Origin: Paracoccaceae bacterium
GTDB taxonomy: Bacteria; Pseudomonadota; Alphaproteobacteria; Rhodobacterales; Rhodobacteraceae
Assembly (NCBI GenBank): GCA_024742575.1
Contig: JANSYF010000026.1
Location: 1-40,993, forward strand
DNA: 40,993 nt
Reading direction: 5' to 3'
The notes below the pieces were generated by a model. The model saw only the letters and a list, made by a program, of their open reading frames with translations, had not been told where the DNA came from and made no database searches. Position numbers and translations under genes: made by a program. This document shows positions 32,080 to 40,797 of the stretch, piece after piece. Every line of letters begins with the position of its first letter. Position 1 is the first letter of the stretch.

Positions 32080-33522
32080 ATGAGCGCATTTGACTACGAT
32101 CTTTTTGTGATTGGTGGCGGCTCTGGCGGTGTACGCGCGGCGCGTGTCGCTGCGGGCGAGGCAGGGGCCAAGGTCGCACTGGCCGAAGAAGACCGCTATG
32201 GCGGTACCTGCGTGATCCGGGGCTGTGTGCCCAAAAAGCTGATGGTCTTCGCAAGTGGCTACGGCGGCATGGTCGAAGAGGCTACGCATTACGGCTGGGA
32301 TATGTTGAATCGCGGCTTTGACTGGCAGACCTTTTCTGGCCACCTGAACAATGAATTGGACCGGCTTGAAGGGGTGTATCGCAAGCTGCTCGCCGGGTCT
32401 GGCGTGACCACGTATGATGCCCGCGCACGGTTGAAAGACCCGCATACGGTCGAACTGTCCACCGGTGAGACTTTTACCGCCAAGCATATTCTAGTCGCCA
32501 CAGGCGGGCGTCCGGTGCGGCCCGACTTGCCTAACGCGCATTTGGGAATTGTGTCGGACGATATTTTCCACCTCGAAAAGTTGCCGAAATCCATCCTGAT
32601 CATCGGCGGTGGTTATATCGCCTGCGAATTCGCCTGTATTCTCGCTGGACTGGGTGTTGAGGTGACGCAGTATTATCGCGGCGCACAGATCCTGCGGGGG
32701 TTCGACGACGAAGCGCGGGGCCTGATCGCGGAATCCATGGGCGAATTGGGGGTCGATCTGCATACCGGAACCAACATTGTTGAAATGGGGTGCTATCGCG
32801 GCGAAGAAGACGATGATGGCATGGATGTCCCGGTCGAGGCGGCGCAATACGCGATGCCCGCGAATGACGCGCCACAGGACGGACCGCTTAAGGTCAAATC
32901 GACCAACGGAAAGATCAAAGTGTTCGACCAAGTGCTGTTCGCCACTGGGCGCCGCCCCAACAGCGACGATATGGGTCTTGAAGAGGTGGGTGTAACGCTG
33001 AGTCGTGGTGGCGCCGTCGAAGTCGACGAATACAGCCAGACCAAGGTGCCGTCGGTCTATGCCATTGGCGATGTCACCGACCGCGTGAACCTCACTCCTG
33101 TTGCCATCCGCGAAGGCATGGCGTTTGTTGAAACCGTCTTCAACGGCAACCCGACAAAGGTGGATCACGAACTGATCCCATCGGCGGTGTTCACCCAACC
33201 CGAGCTCGGCACAGTGGGCTTGACCGAAGAACAGGCGCGCGACCAAGAACCGATCGAGGTGTATTGCGCGTCCTTCCGTCCGATGCAGTCAGCCTTTGCC
33301 GACAAACCCGGCCGGGTGTTGATGAAACTGATTGTCAGCCAGGAAAACCGCAAAGTTCTGGGCTGTCACATCGTCGCGCCTGGCGCGGGCGAGATGATCC
33401 AGTTGGCAGGCATTGCGATCAAGATGGGTGCCACGAAAGAGGATTTTGACCGCACGGTTGCGGTTCACCCAACGATGTCCGAAGAGATCGTAACCATGCG
33501 CAAACCGATGCGGACGGCTTGA
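32080..33522 (+). CDS. gor: glutathione-disulfide reductase, plant/cyanobacterial type
   Basis: NADPH-dependent flavoenzyme that reduces glutathione disulfide. The 480-residue protein has the FAD motif IGGGSGGVRAAR (11-22), the redox pair in GGTCVIRGCVPKK (Cys44, Cys49), the second dinucleotide motif GGGYIACEFA (176-185) with Arg200 and Arg206 in YYRGAQILRGFD suited to NADPH, ATGRRPN (288-294), AIGDVTD, and the catalytic His463/Glu468 in HPTMSEE. The CVIRGC spacing and RGFD match the plant and cyanobacterial branch. An acidic, Pro/Ala-rich insert occupies about 239-268 in the NADPH domain. ATG 32080 has AAGGAG upstream. The gene is divergent from the TPR gene; hflK follows after 68 bases. Confidence 0.95.
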   Translation: MSAFDYDLFVIGGGSGGVRAARVAAGEAGAKVALAEEDRYGGTCVIRGCVPKKLMVFASGYGGMVEEATHYGWDMLNRGFDWQTFSGHLNNELDRLEGVYRKLLAGSGVTTYDARARLKDPHTVELSTGETFTAKHILVATGGRPVRPDLPNAHLGIVSDDIFHLEKLPKSILIIGGGYIACEFACILAGLGVEVTQYYRGAQILRGFDDEARGLIAESMGELGVDLHTGTNIVEMGCYRGEEDDDGMDVPVEAAQYAMPANDAPQDGPLKVKSTNGKIKVFDQVLFATGRRPNSDDMGLEEVGVTLSRGGAVEVDEYSQTKVPSVYAIGDVTDRVNLTPVAIREGMAFVETVFNGNPTKVDHELIPSAVFTQPELGTVGLTEEQARDQEPIEVYCASFRPMQSAFADKPGRVLMKLIVSQENRKVLGCHIVAPGAGEMIQLAGIAIKMGATKEDFDRTVAVHPTMSEEIVTMRKPMRTA

Positions 33523-33590
33523 ATTTCCAAGCTTTGCGCACAGGTATGAAGAGATGAAAGACCGAATGTTCCGAGAGGGGAAAAGACCAG

Positions 33591-34766
33591 ATGGCAGGTA
33601 ACAGTGGCGGCCCGTGGGGCGGCGGCGGTAACAACGGTGGAAACCGTGGCGACGATCGCCCGCGCGGCGGCAACAATGGCGGTGGCGGTGGCCGTAGGCC
33701 CGGTGACGACAATCAACCGCAGATACCCGAAATCGACGAGCTGATGAAAAAAGGTCAGGAACGCCTGCGCGTTCTGATGGGCGGCCGTGGCGGTGACGGT
33801 GGGGCCAATGGCTCAGGCGGCGGCGGTGGCGGCGACGGTTTCAAATTCACCCGTGGCACCATTGGTCTGGGTGTTGTTGGTGCAATCGCGCTCTGGGCCA
33901 TGGCCAGCTTTTACACGGTGCGCCCGGAAGAACAGTCGGTCGAGCTTTTCCTTGGCGAATATTACGCCACCGGCAATCCGGGTCTAAACTTTGCCCCTTG
34001 GCCGGTTGTGAACGCAGAGGTCATTCCGGTGACCCGCGAACAAACCGAAGACATCGGTGTGGGTGGTCGCGGCTCTGACGCGGGCCTGATGTTGACCGGG
34101 GACGAAAACATTGTCGATATCGACTTCCAGGTTGTCTGGAACATCAACGATCCGGCGAAATACCTCTTCAATCTGCGTGACCCGCGCCCAACGATCCGCG
34201 CGGTCAGCGAATCCGCGATGCGCGAAATCATCGCGCAGTCCGATCTTGCGCCGATCCTCAACCGGGATCGTGGATCGATTGCAGCCCGTCTGCAGGAATT
34301 GATCCAAAGCACGCTCGACAGCTATGACAGTGGCGTAACCATCATCCGCGTGAACTTTGACAAGGCCGATCCACCCGAACCGGTGATCGCGGCCTTCCGT
34401 GACGTTCAGGCGGCTGAACAGGAACGCGACCGTCTGCGCAACGTCGCCGACGCCTATGCAAACCGGGTACTGGCCGAAGCGCGCGGTGAAGCGGCGCAGG
34501 TGCTGGAACAGGCCGAAGGGTATCGCGCCCGCGTGGTGAACGAAGCCGAAGGTGAGGCAAGCCGTTTCCTTGCTGTTCTTGGCGAATACCGCAACGCACC
34601 CGAAGTGACGCGCAAGCGTCTGTACCTGGAAACCATGGAAGAGGTGCTTGGCCGCGTGGACAAGATCATCCTTGATGAAAACAGCGATGGCAGCGGCAAC
34701 GGTGTTGTGCCGTATCTTCCGCTTAATGAACTGCGCCGCAACACGACAAGCGGAGGGACAAACTAA
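33591..34766 (+). CDS. hflK: FtsH protease modulator HflK
   Basis: Inner-membrane SPFH/band-7 protein that forms a large cage with HflC around the FtsH protease. The 391-residue protein has a Gly/Asn/Arg-rich disordered cytoplasmic leader (residues 1-85), one membrane helix (about 88-108, GTIGLGVVGAIALWAMASFYTV), then the SPFH domain and a long charged coiled coil (about 260-330). ATG 33591 has GAGAGGGG upstream. The stop codon overlaps the hflC start by one base (TAATG), so the subunits are translationally coupled. Confidence 0.97.
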   Translation: MAGNSGGPWGGGGNNGGNRGDDRPRGGNNGGGGGRRPGDDNQPQIPEIDELMKKGQERLRVLMGGRGGDGGANGSGGGGGGDGFKFTRGTIGLGVVGAIALWAMASFYTVRPEEQSVELFLGEYYATGNPGLNFAPWPVVNAEVIPVTREQTEDIGVGGRGSDAGLMLTGDENIVDIDFQVVWNINDPAKYLFNLRDPRPTIRAVSESAMREIIAQSDLAPILNRDRGSIAARLQELIQSTLDSYDSGVTIIRVNFDKADPPEPVIAAFRDVQAAEQERDRLRNVADAYANRVLAEARGEAAQVLEQAEGYRARVVNEAEGEASRFLAVLGEYRNAPEVTRKRLYLETMEEVLGRVDKIILDENSDGSGNGVVPYLPLNELRRNTTSGGTN

Positions 34767-35761
34767 TGCGTAAGACAACGTACCTCCTGCCGGTTTTGGT
34801 GCTGATCATCGCCGGCCTTTTGTCCTCGCTCTTTATCGTTGATGAACGAGAAAAGGCGCTGGTTCTGCAATTTGGCCGCGTCGTGACCGTCAAGGAAGAC
34901 CCGGGTCTCGCCTTCAAAATCCCGCTCATTCAGGAAGTCGTGCGCTATGACGACCGTATCCTGAGCCGGGACATTGACCCGCTCGAAATCACGCCGTCGG
35001 ATGACCGCCGTCTCGTCGTTGACGCCTTTGCACGCTACCGCATCGTTGACGTGAATCAGTTCCGTCAGGCTGTGGGTGTCGGTGGCATTCCGGCCGCTGA
35101 AAGCCGCCTTGACTCGATCCTGCGATCGACCACGCGGGAAATCCTCGGCTCGGTTTCGTCCAATGACATCCTGAGTGTTGACCGTGCTGCATTGATGCTG
35201 CGGATCCGCAACTCGGCCATTGCATCGGCCGAAGCTTTGGGGATTGAAATCATCGACGTGCGTCTCAAGCGGACCGACCTGCCGACTGAGAACCTCGACG
35301 CGACTTTCGACCGGATGCGGGCAGAACGTGAACGCGAAGCTACAGATGAACGGGCGCGTGGTAACGAAGCAGCCCAGCGTATTCGTGCGCAAGCAGACCG
35401 TACCGTCGTCGAACTGGTGTCTGACGCCAGCCGTCAGGCAGAGATCATTCGCGGTGAAGCCGATGCGCGTCGGAACAACATCTTTGCAACTGCCTTCAGT
35501 CAAGATGCTGAATTCTTTGAATTCTACCGTTCTTTGACCGCTTATCAGAGGGCGCTTCAGGGTGATAATTCGACCTTTGTCATGGCGCCGAACAGTGAGT
35601 TCTTCAACTACCTGAAGTCGGCTAATGGCCTTGGCGGTGGCATCTCTGAGGCCGACGCGGCCCGGATCGCCATTCCGACGAACCCGGTTGCGGGAACAGC
35701 GCCTGTCCAAACCGAAGGTGAGTCGTCTTCGACCGACACCGGAACGGGAACTGGCAATTGA
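34766..35761 (+). CDS. hflC: FtsH protease modulator HflC
   Basis: Partner of HflK. The 331-residue protein has an N-terminal membrane anchor (residues 5-24, TTYLLPVLVLIIAGLLSSLF), the SPFH domain opening with IVDEREKALVLQFGRVV, and a coiled-coil region rich in Arg, Glu and Ala (about 185-235, DRMRAEREREATDERARGNEAAQRIRAQADR). The Ser/Thr/Gly tail is disordered. ATG 34766 overlaps the hflK stop. A DUF2065 gene overlaps its own stop by 4 bases. Confidence 0.97.
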   Translation: MRKTTYLLPVLVLIIAGLLSSLFIVDEREKALVLQFGRVVTVKEDPGLAFKIPLIQEVVRYDDRILSRDIDPLEITPSDDRRLVVDAFARYRIVDVNQFRQAVGVGGIPAAESRLDSILRSTTREILGSVSSNDILSVDRAALMLRIRNSAIASAEALGIEIIDVRLKRTDLPTENLDATFDRMRAEREREATDERARGNEAAQRIRAQADRTVVELVSDASRQAEIIRGEADARRNNIFATAFSQDAEFFEFYRSLTAYQRALQGDNSTFVMAPNSEFFNYLKSANGLGGGISEADAARIAIPTNPVAGTAPVQTEGESSSTDTGTGTGN

Positions 35762-35949
35762 CCCAAACGATCCTCACCGGGATTGCAATGGTATTGATAC
35801 TGGAGGGGCTGGCCTATGCGCTGGCCCCTTCGCTTATTGAGCGTATGCTTGAGGCGATGCGAGCCATGCCGTTGGAAACGCGACGGCTGGTTGGATTGTC
35901 GGCACTGGCTGCGGGTGTGGCCATGCTATGGATATTACACAGCTTTTAA
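35758..35949 (+). CDS. DUF2065 family small membrane protein
   Basis: A 63-residue protein with two hydrophobic helices (about 5-22 and 42-60) and the conserved loop APSLIERMLEAMRAMPLETRRLVGLSALAAGV that marks DUF2065. It begins at TTG 35758, inside the TTGA overlap with the hflC stop codon, so its translation probably depends on hflC. It is regularly found between hflC and degP in Rhodobacterales; a part in FtsH/HflKC membrane protein quality control is inferred from position only. Confidence 0.85.
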   Translation: MTQTILTGIAMVLILEGLAYALAPSLIERMLEAMRAMPLETRRLVGLSALAAGVAMLWILHSF

Positions 35950-36100
35950 TCCTGCGGGGTCTAAAAGGTTACGTCACGATCAAGTCACATACGCTTGAGC
36001 CGCAGCTTTCCTGTTTGCGTGTTGCGTGCGCGCACCTACATTAACATCATGACAGGCAGGTGCCGGGCCGCCGCCCGCACCAAAGACGAAGGAGTTTCCC

Positions 36101-37564
36101 TTGACCTCACAGGCAAAAACCATCCAACGGGACCAGAGTACGCCGCTGCGTATGTTCTGGCTGACCTCGTTGTCCATGATCCTCATCGTCGCGCAGTCGT
36201 TGATGGGCCATGCGCAAGAAAGCTTGGCGAACCTCGCCGAAAAGATCAGCCCTTCGGTTGTGAACATCACCACATCAACCACTGTGGCAGGCCGCACTGG
36301 ACCTCAGGGCATCGTGCCCGAAGGGTCCCCGTTCGAGGATTTCTTCCGCGAATTCCAAGACCGCAACGGTCAGGGCGACCGTCCGCGCCGCTCTTCGGCG
36401 CTGGGATCGGGGTTCGTAATTTCGGAAGACGGATTCATCGTGACCAACAATCACGTGATCGAAGGTGCAGATGAAGTCCTCATCGAATTTTTCGAAGGGT
36501 TTGAATTGCCCGCGACCATCGTTGGCACAGACCCGAACACCGACATTGCGCTCTTGAAGGTCGAAAGCGACACGCCGCTGAAATTCGTCAACTTCGGCGA
36601 CAGCGACACCGCTCGCGTTGGTGACTGGGTTATGGCCATGGGCAACCCGCTTGGTCAGGGGTTCTCGGTCTCTGCTGGCATCGTATCGGCCCGCAATCGC
36701 GCCCTGAGCGGCACCTACGACGACTACATTCAGACCGACGCTGCAATTAACCGGGGCAACTCGGGTGGTCCGCTGTTCAACATGGATGGCGATGTGATCG
36801 GCGTAAATACCGCGATTCTGTCTCCCAATGGCGGGTCGATCGGCATCGGCTTTTCTATGGCGTCCAATGTTGTGACCAATGTGGTCGACCAGCTGAAGGA
36901 ATTCGGCGAAACACGCCGTGGTTGGCTGGGTGTTCGCATTCAGGATGTGACCGATGATGTGGCCGAAGCGCTGGGTCTGGTCTCTGCCAAAGGGGCACTT
37001 GTCTCTGACGTGCCTGAGGGTCCTGCAATGGAAGCGGGCATGCAGGCCGGGGACGTGATCATCAGCTTTGATGGTCGCGAAGTCGAAGACACCCGTGGTC
37101 TGGTTCGACAGGTGGGCAACACCGAAGTGGGCAAAGCGGTGCGTGTCGTCGTCAATCGCGACGGTGCAACCCAAACACTTTTGGTGACCTTGGGACGCCG
37201 CGAAGAGGCGGAAACCGCAGTTCCTGCATCCCAACCCGTCGAAGAAGACGAGGTCGAGCAGATGGAGCTGATGGGACTGACCCTCAGCCCGCTCAGCGAT
37301 GAAATCCGCGAGCAGCTTGAACTGCCCGAAAGCGCGCGTGGCCTTGCCGTGATGGATGTTGATGAAACCTCCGAGGCGTTCGAAAAAGGTTTGCGGGCGG
37401 GTGACGTGATCACCGAAGCAGGTCAGGCTCAGGTCTTGGCAGTTAGCGATCTGGAAGAGCGGATCGCAGAGGCGCAAGAGGCTGGACGCAAATCAATCCT
37501 CCTGCTGGTCCGTCGCGCTGGTGATCCGCGTTTCGTTGCTCTCACCATCTCTGAAGACGAATAA
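36101..37564 (+). CDS. Do-like periplasmic serine endoprotease (DegP/DegQ family)
   Basis: Periplasmic protease/chaperone that degrades misfolded envelope proteins. The 487-residue protein has a signal peptide with an unusually long hydrophilic start (cleavage near residue 38, GHA before QESL), a trypsin-like domain with His118, Asp148 and Ser221 (GNSGGPLF), and two PDZ domains (about 268-355 and 395-480) joined by an acidic linker. TTG 36101 has AAGGAG seven bases upstream and is the likely start; the first ATG lies 17 codons inside and would still leave a signal peptide. It follows hflK-hflC-DUF2065 with a 151-base gap, so it may have its own promoter, and ends in a strong terminator. Confidence 0.95.
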   Translation: MTSQAKTIQRDQSTPLRMFWLTSLSMILIVAQSLMGHAQESLANLAEKISPSVVNITTSTTVAGRTGPQGIVPEGSPFEDFFREFQDRNGQGDRPRRSSALGSGFVISEDGFIVTNNHVIEGADEVLIEFFEGFELPATIVGTDPNTDIALLKVESDTPLKFVNFGDSDTARVGDWVMAMGNPLGQGFSVSAGIVSARNRALSGTYDDYIQTDAAINRGNSGGPLFNMDGDVIGVNTAILSPNGGSIGIGFSMASNVVTNVVDQLKEFGETRRGWLGVRIQDVTDDVAEALGLVSAKGALVSDVPEGPAMEAGMQAGDVIISFDGREVEDTRGLVRQVGNTEVGKAVRVVVNRDGATQTLLVTLGRREEAETAVPASQPVEEDEVEQMELMGLTLSPLSDEIREQLELPESARGLAVMDVDETSEAFEKGLRAGDVITEAGQAQVLAVSDLEERIAEAQEAGRKSILLLVRRAGDPRFVALTISEDE

Positions 37565-37592
37565 ATCGATACTCTCACCGTACAGAACACAG

Positions 37593-37621
37593 AAAGGGCG
37601 CCTCGCAGGGCGCCCTTTTTT
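37593..37621 (+). terminator. rho-independent terminator after the Do protease gene
   Basis: Ten-base arms AAAGGGCGCC and GGCGCCCTTT with a 6-base loop, followed by a T-run (37616-37621). It lies 29 bases after the stop codon and closes the hflK-hflC-DUF2065-protease unit. Confidence 0.92.
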
Positions 37622-37689
37622 ATTCCTTGCCGCAAGCGCGGGATTTTCCGTCAACGGAAAATACGAATACGTCAACGCATCCGCCGTTC

Positions 37690-39582
37690 TTACCCTTTGG
37701 CGTAGCCCAATTCCTGCAAAGCAACCTTGATCTCGTCCAAGATCGCCGGATCATCGATCGTTGCGGGCAGCTTGAACTCTTCGCTGTCGGCGATCTTGAC
37801 CATTGTCGCCCGCAGGATTTTGCCCGACCGGGTCTTGGGCAAGCGATCCACCACCGCGCATAGCTTGAACGCCGCAACTGGGCCGATCTTGTCGCGCACC
37901 AGCTTTACGCATTCCTTGACGATCTCGTCATGTGGCCGGTTCACACCTGTGGTCAGACAGACAAAGCCCATCGGCAACTGACCCTTAAGCTGATCCGTCA
38001 CACCGATCACTGCGCATTCCGCAACGTCGGGATGGGCCGCCAGCACCTCTTCCATGCCACCGGTAGACAGGCGGTGACCCGCGACGTTGATCACGTCATC
38101 GGTGCGCGCCATGATGTAAAGGTATCCGTCCTCGTCGATCATGCCCGCATCGCCGGTCTCGTAATAACCGGGGAAGTGCGACAGGTATGATTTGCGGAAC
38201 CGATCCTCAGCGTTCCACAGCGTCGGCAGCGTGCCGGGCGGCAGGGGAAGCTTGACCGCAATCGCGCCCAACTCTCCGGCGGGCATCGGATGGCCTGCTT
38301 CATCAAGGATCTGCACGTCATAGCCCGGCATTGGCACGGACGGGGAGCCGATCTTGACCGGCAGCGCTTCGATCCCCGCAGGCATGCCCGCGATGGTCCA
38401 GCCGGTTTCGGTCTGCCACCAGTGGTCGTATATGGGTTTGCCGGTGACCTTCTGCGCCCATTCGATGGTGTCGGGGTCAGCCCGTTCACCTGCGAGGTAG
38501 ATCGCGCGCAGGCAAGAGATGTCGTATTTCCCGACATACTCGCCCTTGGGGTCATCGCGTTTTACGGCACGGAATGCGGTTGGGGCGGTGAAGAAGCTGC
38601 GCACGTTGTGTTCGGAAATCACCCGCCAGAAGGTGCCCGCATCGGGGGTGCCCACGGGCTTGCCTTCGAACACGATTGTGGTGTTGCCGTGGATCAGCGG
38701 CGCATAGCAGATATAGCTGTGACCCACGACCCAACCCACGTCGGACGCGGCCCAGAACGTGTCGCCGGGATCGACATTGTAGATGTTCTTCATCGACCAG
38801 TTCAGCGCCACCAGATGGCCGCCTGTATGACGGATCACACCCTTGGGCGCTCCGGTGGTGCCGGAGGTGTAGAGGATATAGGCCGGATGGTTGCCTTCGA
38901 CCGGAACACAGTCGGCAGGTTCGACCCCGTATTGGAAGCCGTGCCAGTCGAAATCATAGCCGTCGTTCAGCTTGGCAACTTCCTGTTCGCGCTGGAAGAT
39001 GACGGTGAAGTCGGGCTTGTGTGTCGCCAATTCGATGGCCCCGTCCAGCAGCGGCTTGTAATGCACCACGCGCCCCGGCTCCAACCCGCACGAGGCGGCG
39101 ATGATGGCCTTTGGTTTCGCGTCGTCGATCCGGACCGCAAGTTCATTTGCGGCAAACCCGCCGAACACGACCGAGTGGATGGCGCCAAGGCGCGAACAGG
39201 CCAGCATCGCTTCCAGCGCTTCGGGCACCATCGGCATGTAGATGATGACGCGGTCGCCCTTGTCCACACCCTTGGCGCGCAGCGCGCCTGCCAGTCGGGC
39301 AACACGGTTGCGCAGCTCGGAATAGGTGATCTTGTGCAAGGTGCCGGTGATTGGGCTGTCATGGATGATCGCCACTTGACCACCGCGTCCGGCCTCGACA
39401 TGGCGATCGACCGCATTCCAGCAGGTGTTGGTCAGACCGTCGGCGAACCATTCATAGAGGTCGTTGCCCTTTTCGAAAAGCGCCTTGCTGGGTTTGCGAT
39501 CCCAGTCAATCGTTTCGGCGGCCTGCATCCAGAACCCCTCCGGGTCGGACTTCCAGCCCTCATACACCTCTTGGTAGCCCAT
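37690..39582 (-). CDS. prpE: propionyl-CoA synthetase (AMP-forming)
   Basis: Activates propionate with ATP and CoA to propionyl-CoA. The 630-residue protein begins MGYQEVYEGWKSDPEGFW, the PrpE-type N-terminus, and shows the AMP-binding motif YTSGTTGAPKGVIRHTGG (P-loop), WWQTETGW, GYYETGD, and the catalytic/acetylatable Lys in RLPKTRSGKILR near the C-terminus. PrpE and acetyl-CoA synthetase are close relatives; the N-terminus and shorter length favour PrpE. ATG 39582 has a strong AGGAGGAG site. Upstream lies a cluster of TTTGCAAA elements suggesting control by a short-chain acyl-CoA regulator of the PccR/ScfR group. No methylcitrate or propionyl-CoA carboxylase genes are in the window. Confidence 0.94.
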   Translation of the reverse strand: MGYQEVYEGWKSDPEGFWMQAAETIDWDRKPSKALFEKGNDLYEWFADGLTNTCWNAVDRHVEAGRGGQVAIIHDSPITGTLHKITYSELRNRVARLAGALRAKGVDKGDRVIIYMPMVPEALEAMLACSRLGAIHSVVFGGFAANELAVRIDDAKPKAIIAASCGLEPGRVVHYKPLLDGAIELATHKPDFTVIFQREQEVAKLNDGYDFDWHGFQYGVEPADCVPVEGNHPAYILYTSGTTGAPKGVIRHTGGHLVALNWSMKNIYNVDPGDTFWAASDVGWVVGHSYICYAPLIHGNTTIVFEGKPVGTPDAGTFWRVISEHNVRSFFTAPTAFRAVKRDDPKGEYVGKYDISCLRAIYLAGERADPDTIEWAQKVTGKPIYDHWWQTETGWTIAGMPAGIEALPVKIGSPSVPMPGYDVQILDEAGHPMPAGELGAIAVKLPLPPGTLPTLWNAEDRFRKSYLSHFPGYYETGDAGMIDEDGYLYIMARTDDVINVAGHRLSTGGMEEVLAAHPDVAECAVIGVTDQLKGQLPMGFVCLTTGVNRPHDEIVKECVKLVRDKIGPVAAFKLCAVVDRLPKTRSGKILRATMVKIADSEEFKLPATIDDPAILDEIKVALQELGYAKG

Positions 39583-39701
39583 GCCGATCTCCTCCTGTGA
39601 CGTGTTGGCATTTGGGTACGGCGCGCAGGCCGTTGCGGCAAGTCTCGCAATCATCTACGCGGCAGAAGGCCGCAAAAACTTTGCAGTTTTGGCGCTATCA
39701 A

Positions 39702-39790
39702 ATTGCAAACTTTTGCAAACCTTGGCCTATTATGCAGAGTTTCTTTTCAGTGCCTGTGATTTTGCAAAGTTGCAAACTTGTGTGTGCAAA
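39702..39790. promoter_or_regulatory. TTTGCAAA-element cluster upstream of prpE
   Basis: Five TTGCAAA or near copies lie in 90 bases: 39703-39709, 39713-39719, 39762-39768, 39770-39776 and GTGCAAA at 39784-39790. They form two close pairs plus one outlier. A weaker TTTGCAGT sits at 39680. PccR/ScfR-type regulators of propionyl-CoA genes in Rhodobacter bind paired TTTGCAAA elements (established, though with different spacing than here). The strand-symmetric motif and location before prpE make an operator likely. Confidence 0.6.
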
Positions 39791-39814
39791 CTTTCGTGGC
39801 CTGAGTCGCGCATG

Positions 39815-40330
39815 TCAAAGCTGATCTCGTGGCGTCGCCAAAAGGCCAAGGCCGCGGGCCGATTGAATCGACAGTAAGCCGCTGGGCAGGCCACGGGCGT
39901 TCTGATAGCGGCGCACGGCAAGACGGGTAGAGACATCCATCACCCCGGTTATTGGGCCGCGATAGAGCCCACGGGCGTCCAGCGCCCGTTGCAGGGTCGA
40001 GATCAGGTCTGGCGTCAAAGTGTTTGCGCACGGGACCTCGAAAATCAATTCCTGCCGTTCCCGTTTGATCACCTGCACTGTTTCTGTGCGAAACCGTGTC
40101 GGGGCGACTTCAATCTGGCGGGTGACTGTTTCCAATTCGGCTGGTGCCACGTCGCGCACCCAGCAACCGTCGGGGTTGACGCCCGGCGGCGGGGGGATCT
40201 GGGCCGAGGCGAAATCAGGCACCGGCACATTGGTGCCGCCATCCCCGTAGTCGACCGATCCCGTACAGGCGGCAAGCGCGGCCAAAGCCACGGCCCACAT
40301 AGCCCGGATCGCTGACGGGAGAGGGGTCAC
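39815..40330 (-). CDS. peptidoglycan-binding domain lipoprotein
   Basis: A 171-residue envelope protein. It starts with a hydrophobic segment ending LAAC, a lipobox with Cys22 as the lipidated residue. The middle has a Cys-bearing region (GCWVRDVAPAELETVTRQIEV), and the C-terminal 60 residues (TPDLISTLQRALDARGLYRGPITGVMDVSTRLAVRRYQNARGLPSGLL) form a PG_binding_1 domain. GTG 40330 is taken as start; ATG 40300 (MWAVALAAL) is possible but would remove the basic N-terminal residue. It is transcribed toward prpE, separated by the TTTGCAAA region. The role is presumably to anchor to peptidoglycan. Confidence 0.8.
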   Translation of the reverse strand: MTPLPSAIRAMWAVALAALAACTGSVDYGDGGTNVPVPDFASAQIPPPPGVNPDGCWVRDVAPAELETVTRQIEVAPTRFRTETVQVIKRERQELIFEVPCANTLTPDLISTLQRALDARGLYRGPITGVMDVSTRLAVRRYQNARGLPSGLLSIQSARGLGLLATPRDQL

Positions 40331-40381
40331 TGAGAATGTGCGCCTGTTTGCCTGTTTCTTCTTGCGCGCAGTCTAGCCTGT

Positions 40382-40780
40382 TTACCGGTCTGACGAAAGC
40401 GCCTCTGGCGGGGCGTCTTGTGCGGGGGCCAGAAGCTGATCCAGCAGGGGCGAGATATCCTCGATCACCTCGGCGATCACATGGATCACATCACCTTCGC
40501 TTTGCAACCGCCCCGTGATCCGCAACATGCGCCCGGCGATCACGGCGCGGCGGTAACGTTCGTACAGCTTGCGCCAGACAATGATGTTCACTGTGCCGGT
40601 CTCGTCCTCAAGGGTGAGAAAGATCACACCCTTGGCCGTTCCGGGCCGCTGCCGCAGGATCACCAGCCCGGCCACCGTGATGCGCGCATTGTCTGGCGGC
40701 AGGCGCAACTGGTCGGCCCTGAGGCAAGAGGGCGGACGCGGCCAGTCGGTTTGAGCAGGACGGGGGGTGACAACACGCAT
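40382..40780 (-). CDS. stand-alone OB-fold protein related to the C-terminus of DnaE2/ImuC; possibly a decayed remnant
   Basis: A 132-residue ORF. Residues 33-112 (RITVAGLVILRQRPGTAKG, VIFLTLEDETGTVNIIVW, YERYRRAVIAGRMLRITGRLQ, DVIHVIAE) match the C-terminal OB-fold of the error-prone polymerase DnaE2, which acts with ImuA/ImuB in SOS mutagenesis; no polymerase or PHP domains, and no imuA or imuB, are visible. The C-terminus (LLAPAQDAPPEALSSDR) also stops short of the usual DnaE2 end. The start ATG 40780 directly follows a GAAC-N7-GAAC LexA site and a -35/-10 pair whose expected transcription start falls at the ATG, implying a leaderless mRNA. Either a deletion fused an SOS promoter to the dnaE2 tail, or a real SOS-induced OB-fold mini-protein exists. 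A probable IS element starts 162 bases away on the other strand. Confidence 0.65.
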   Translation of the reverse strand: MRVVTPRPAQTDWPRPPSCLRADQLRLPPDNARITVAGLVILRQRPGTAKGVIFLTLEDETGTVNIIVWRKLYERYRRAVIAGRMLRITGRLQSEGDVIHVIAEVIEDISPLLDQLLAPAQDAPPEALSSDR

Positions 40781-40782
40781 GA

Positions 40783-40797
40783 GAACAAAAATAGAAC
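40783..40797 (-). promoter_or_regulatory. LexA (SOS) box and promoter
   Basis: The plus strand reads GAAC-AAAAATA-GAAC, i.e. GTTC-N7-GTTC on the minus strand, the direct-repeat LexA site of alphaproteobacteria. It overlaps a promoter: -35 TTGCAC (complement of 40810-40815), 16-base spacer, -10 TATTTT (complement of 40788-40793). The box ends two bases before the start codon of the OB-fold ORF. Confidence 0.8.

Noticed and set aside
36275-37477. 400-codon open frame on the minus strand
   Set aside because: Antisense to the Do protease gene, which has a complete catalytic triad and PDZ domains.
38290-39600. 436-codon open frame on the plus strand
   Set aside because: Lies wholly antisense to prpE, is rich in His/Gly/Arg as expected of a complementary frame in GC-rich DNA, has no ribosome site and matches no family.
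39581-39877. 98-codon plus-strand ORF between prpE and the lipoprotein gene
   Set aside because: Overlaps the prpE ribosome site and TTTGCAAA operators and the 3' end of the lipoprotein gene; the product is Cys/Ala/Lys-rich without a recognisable pattern.
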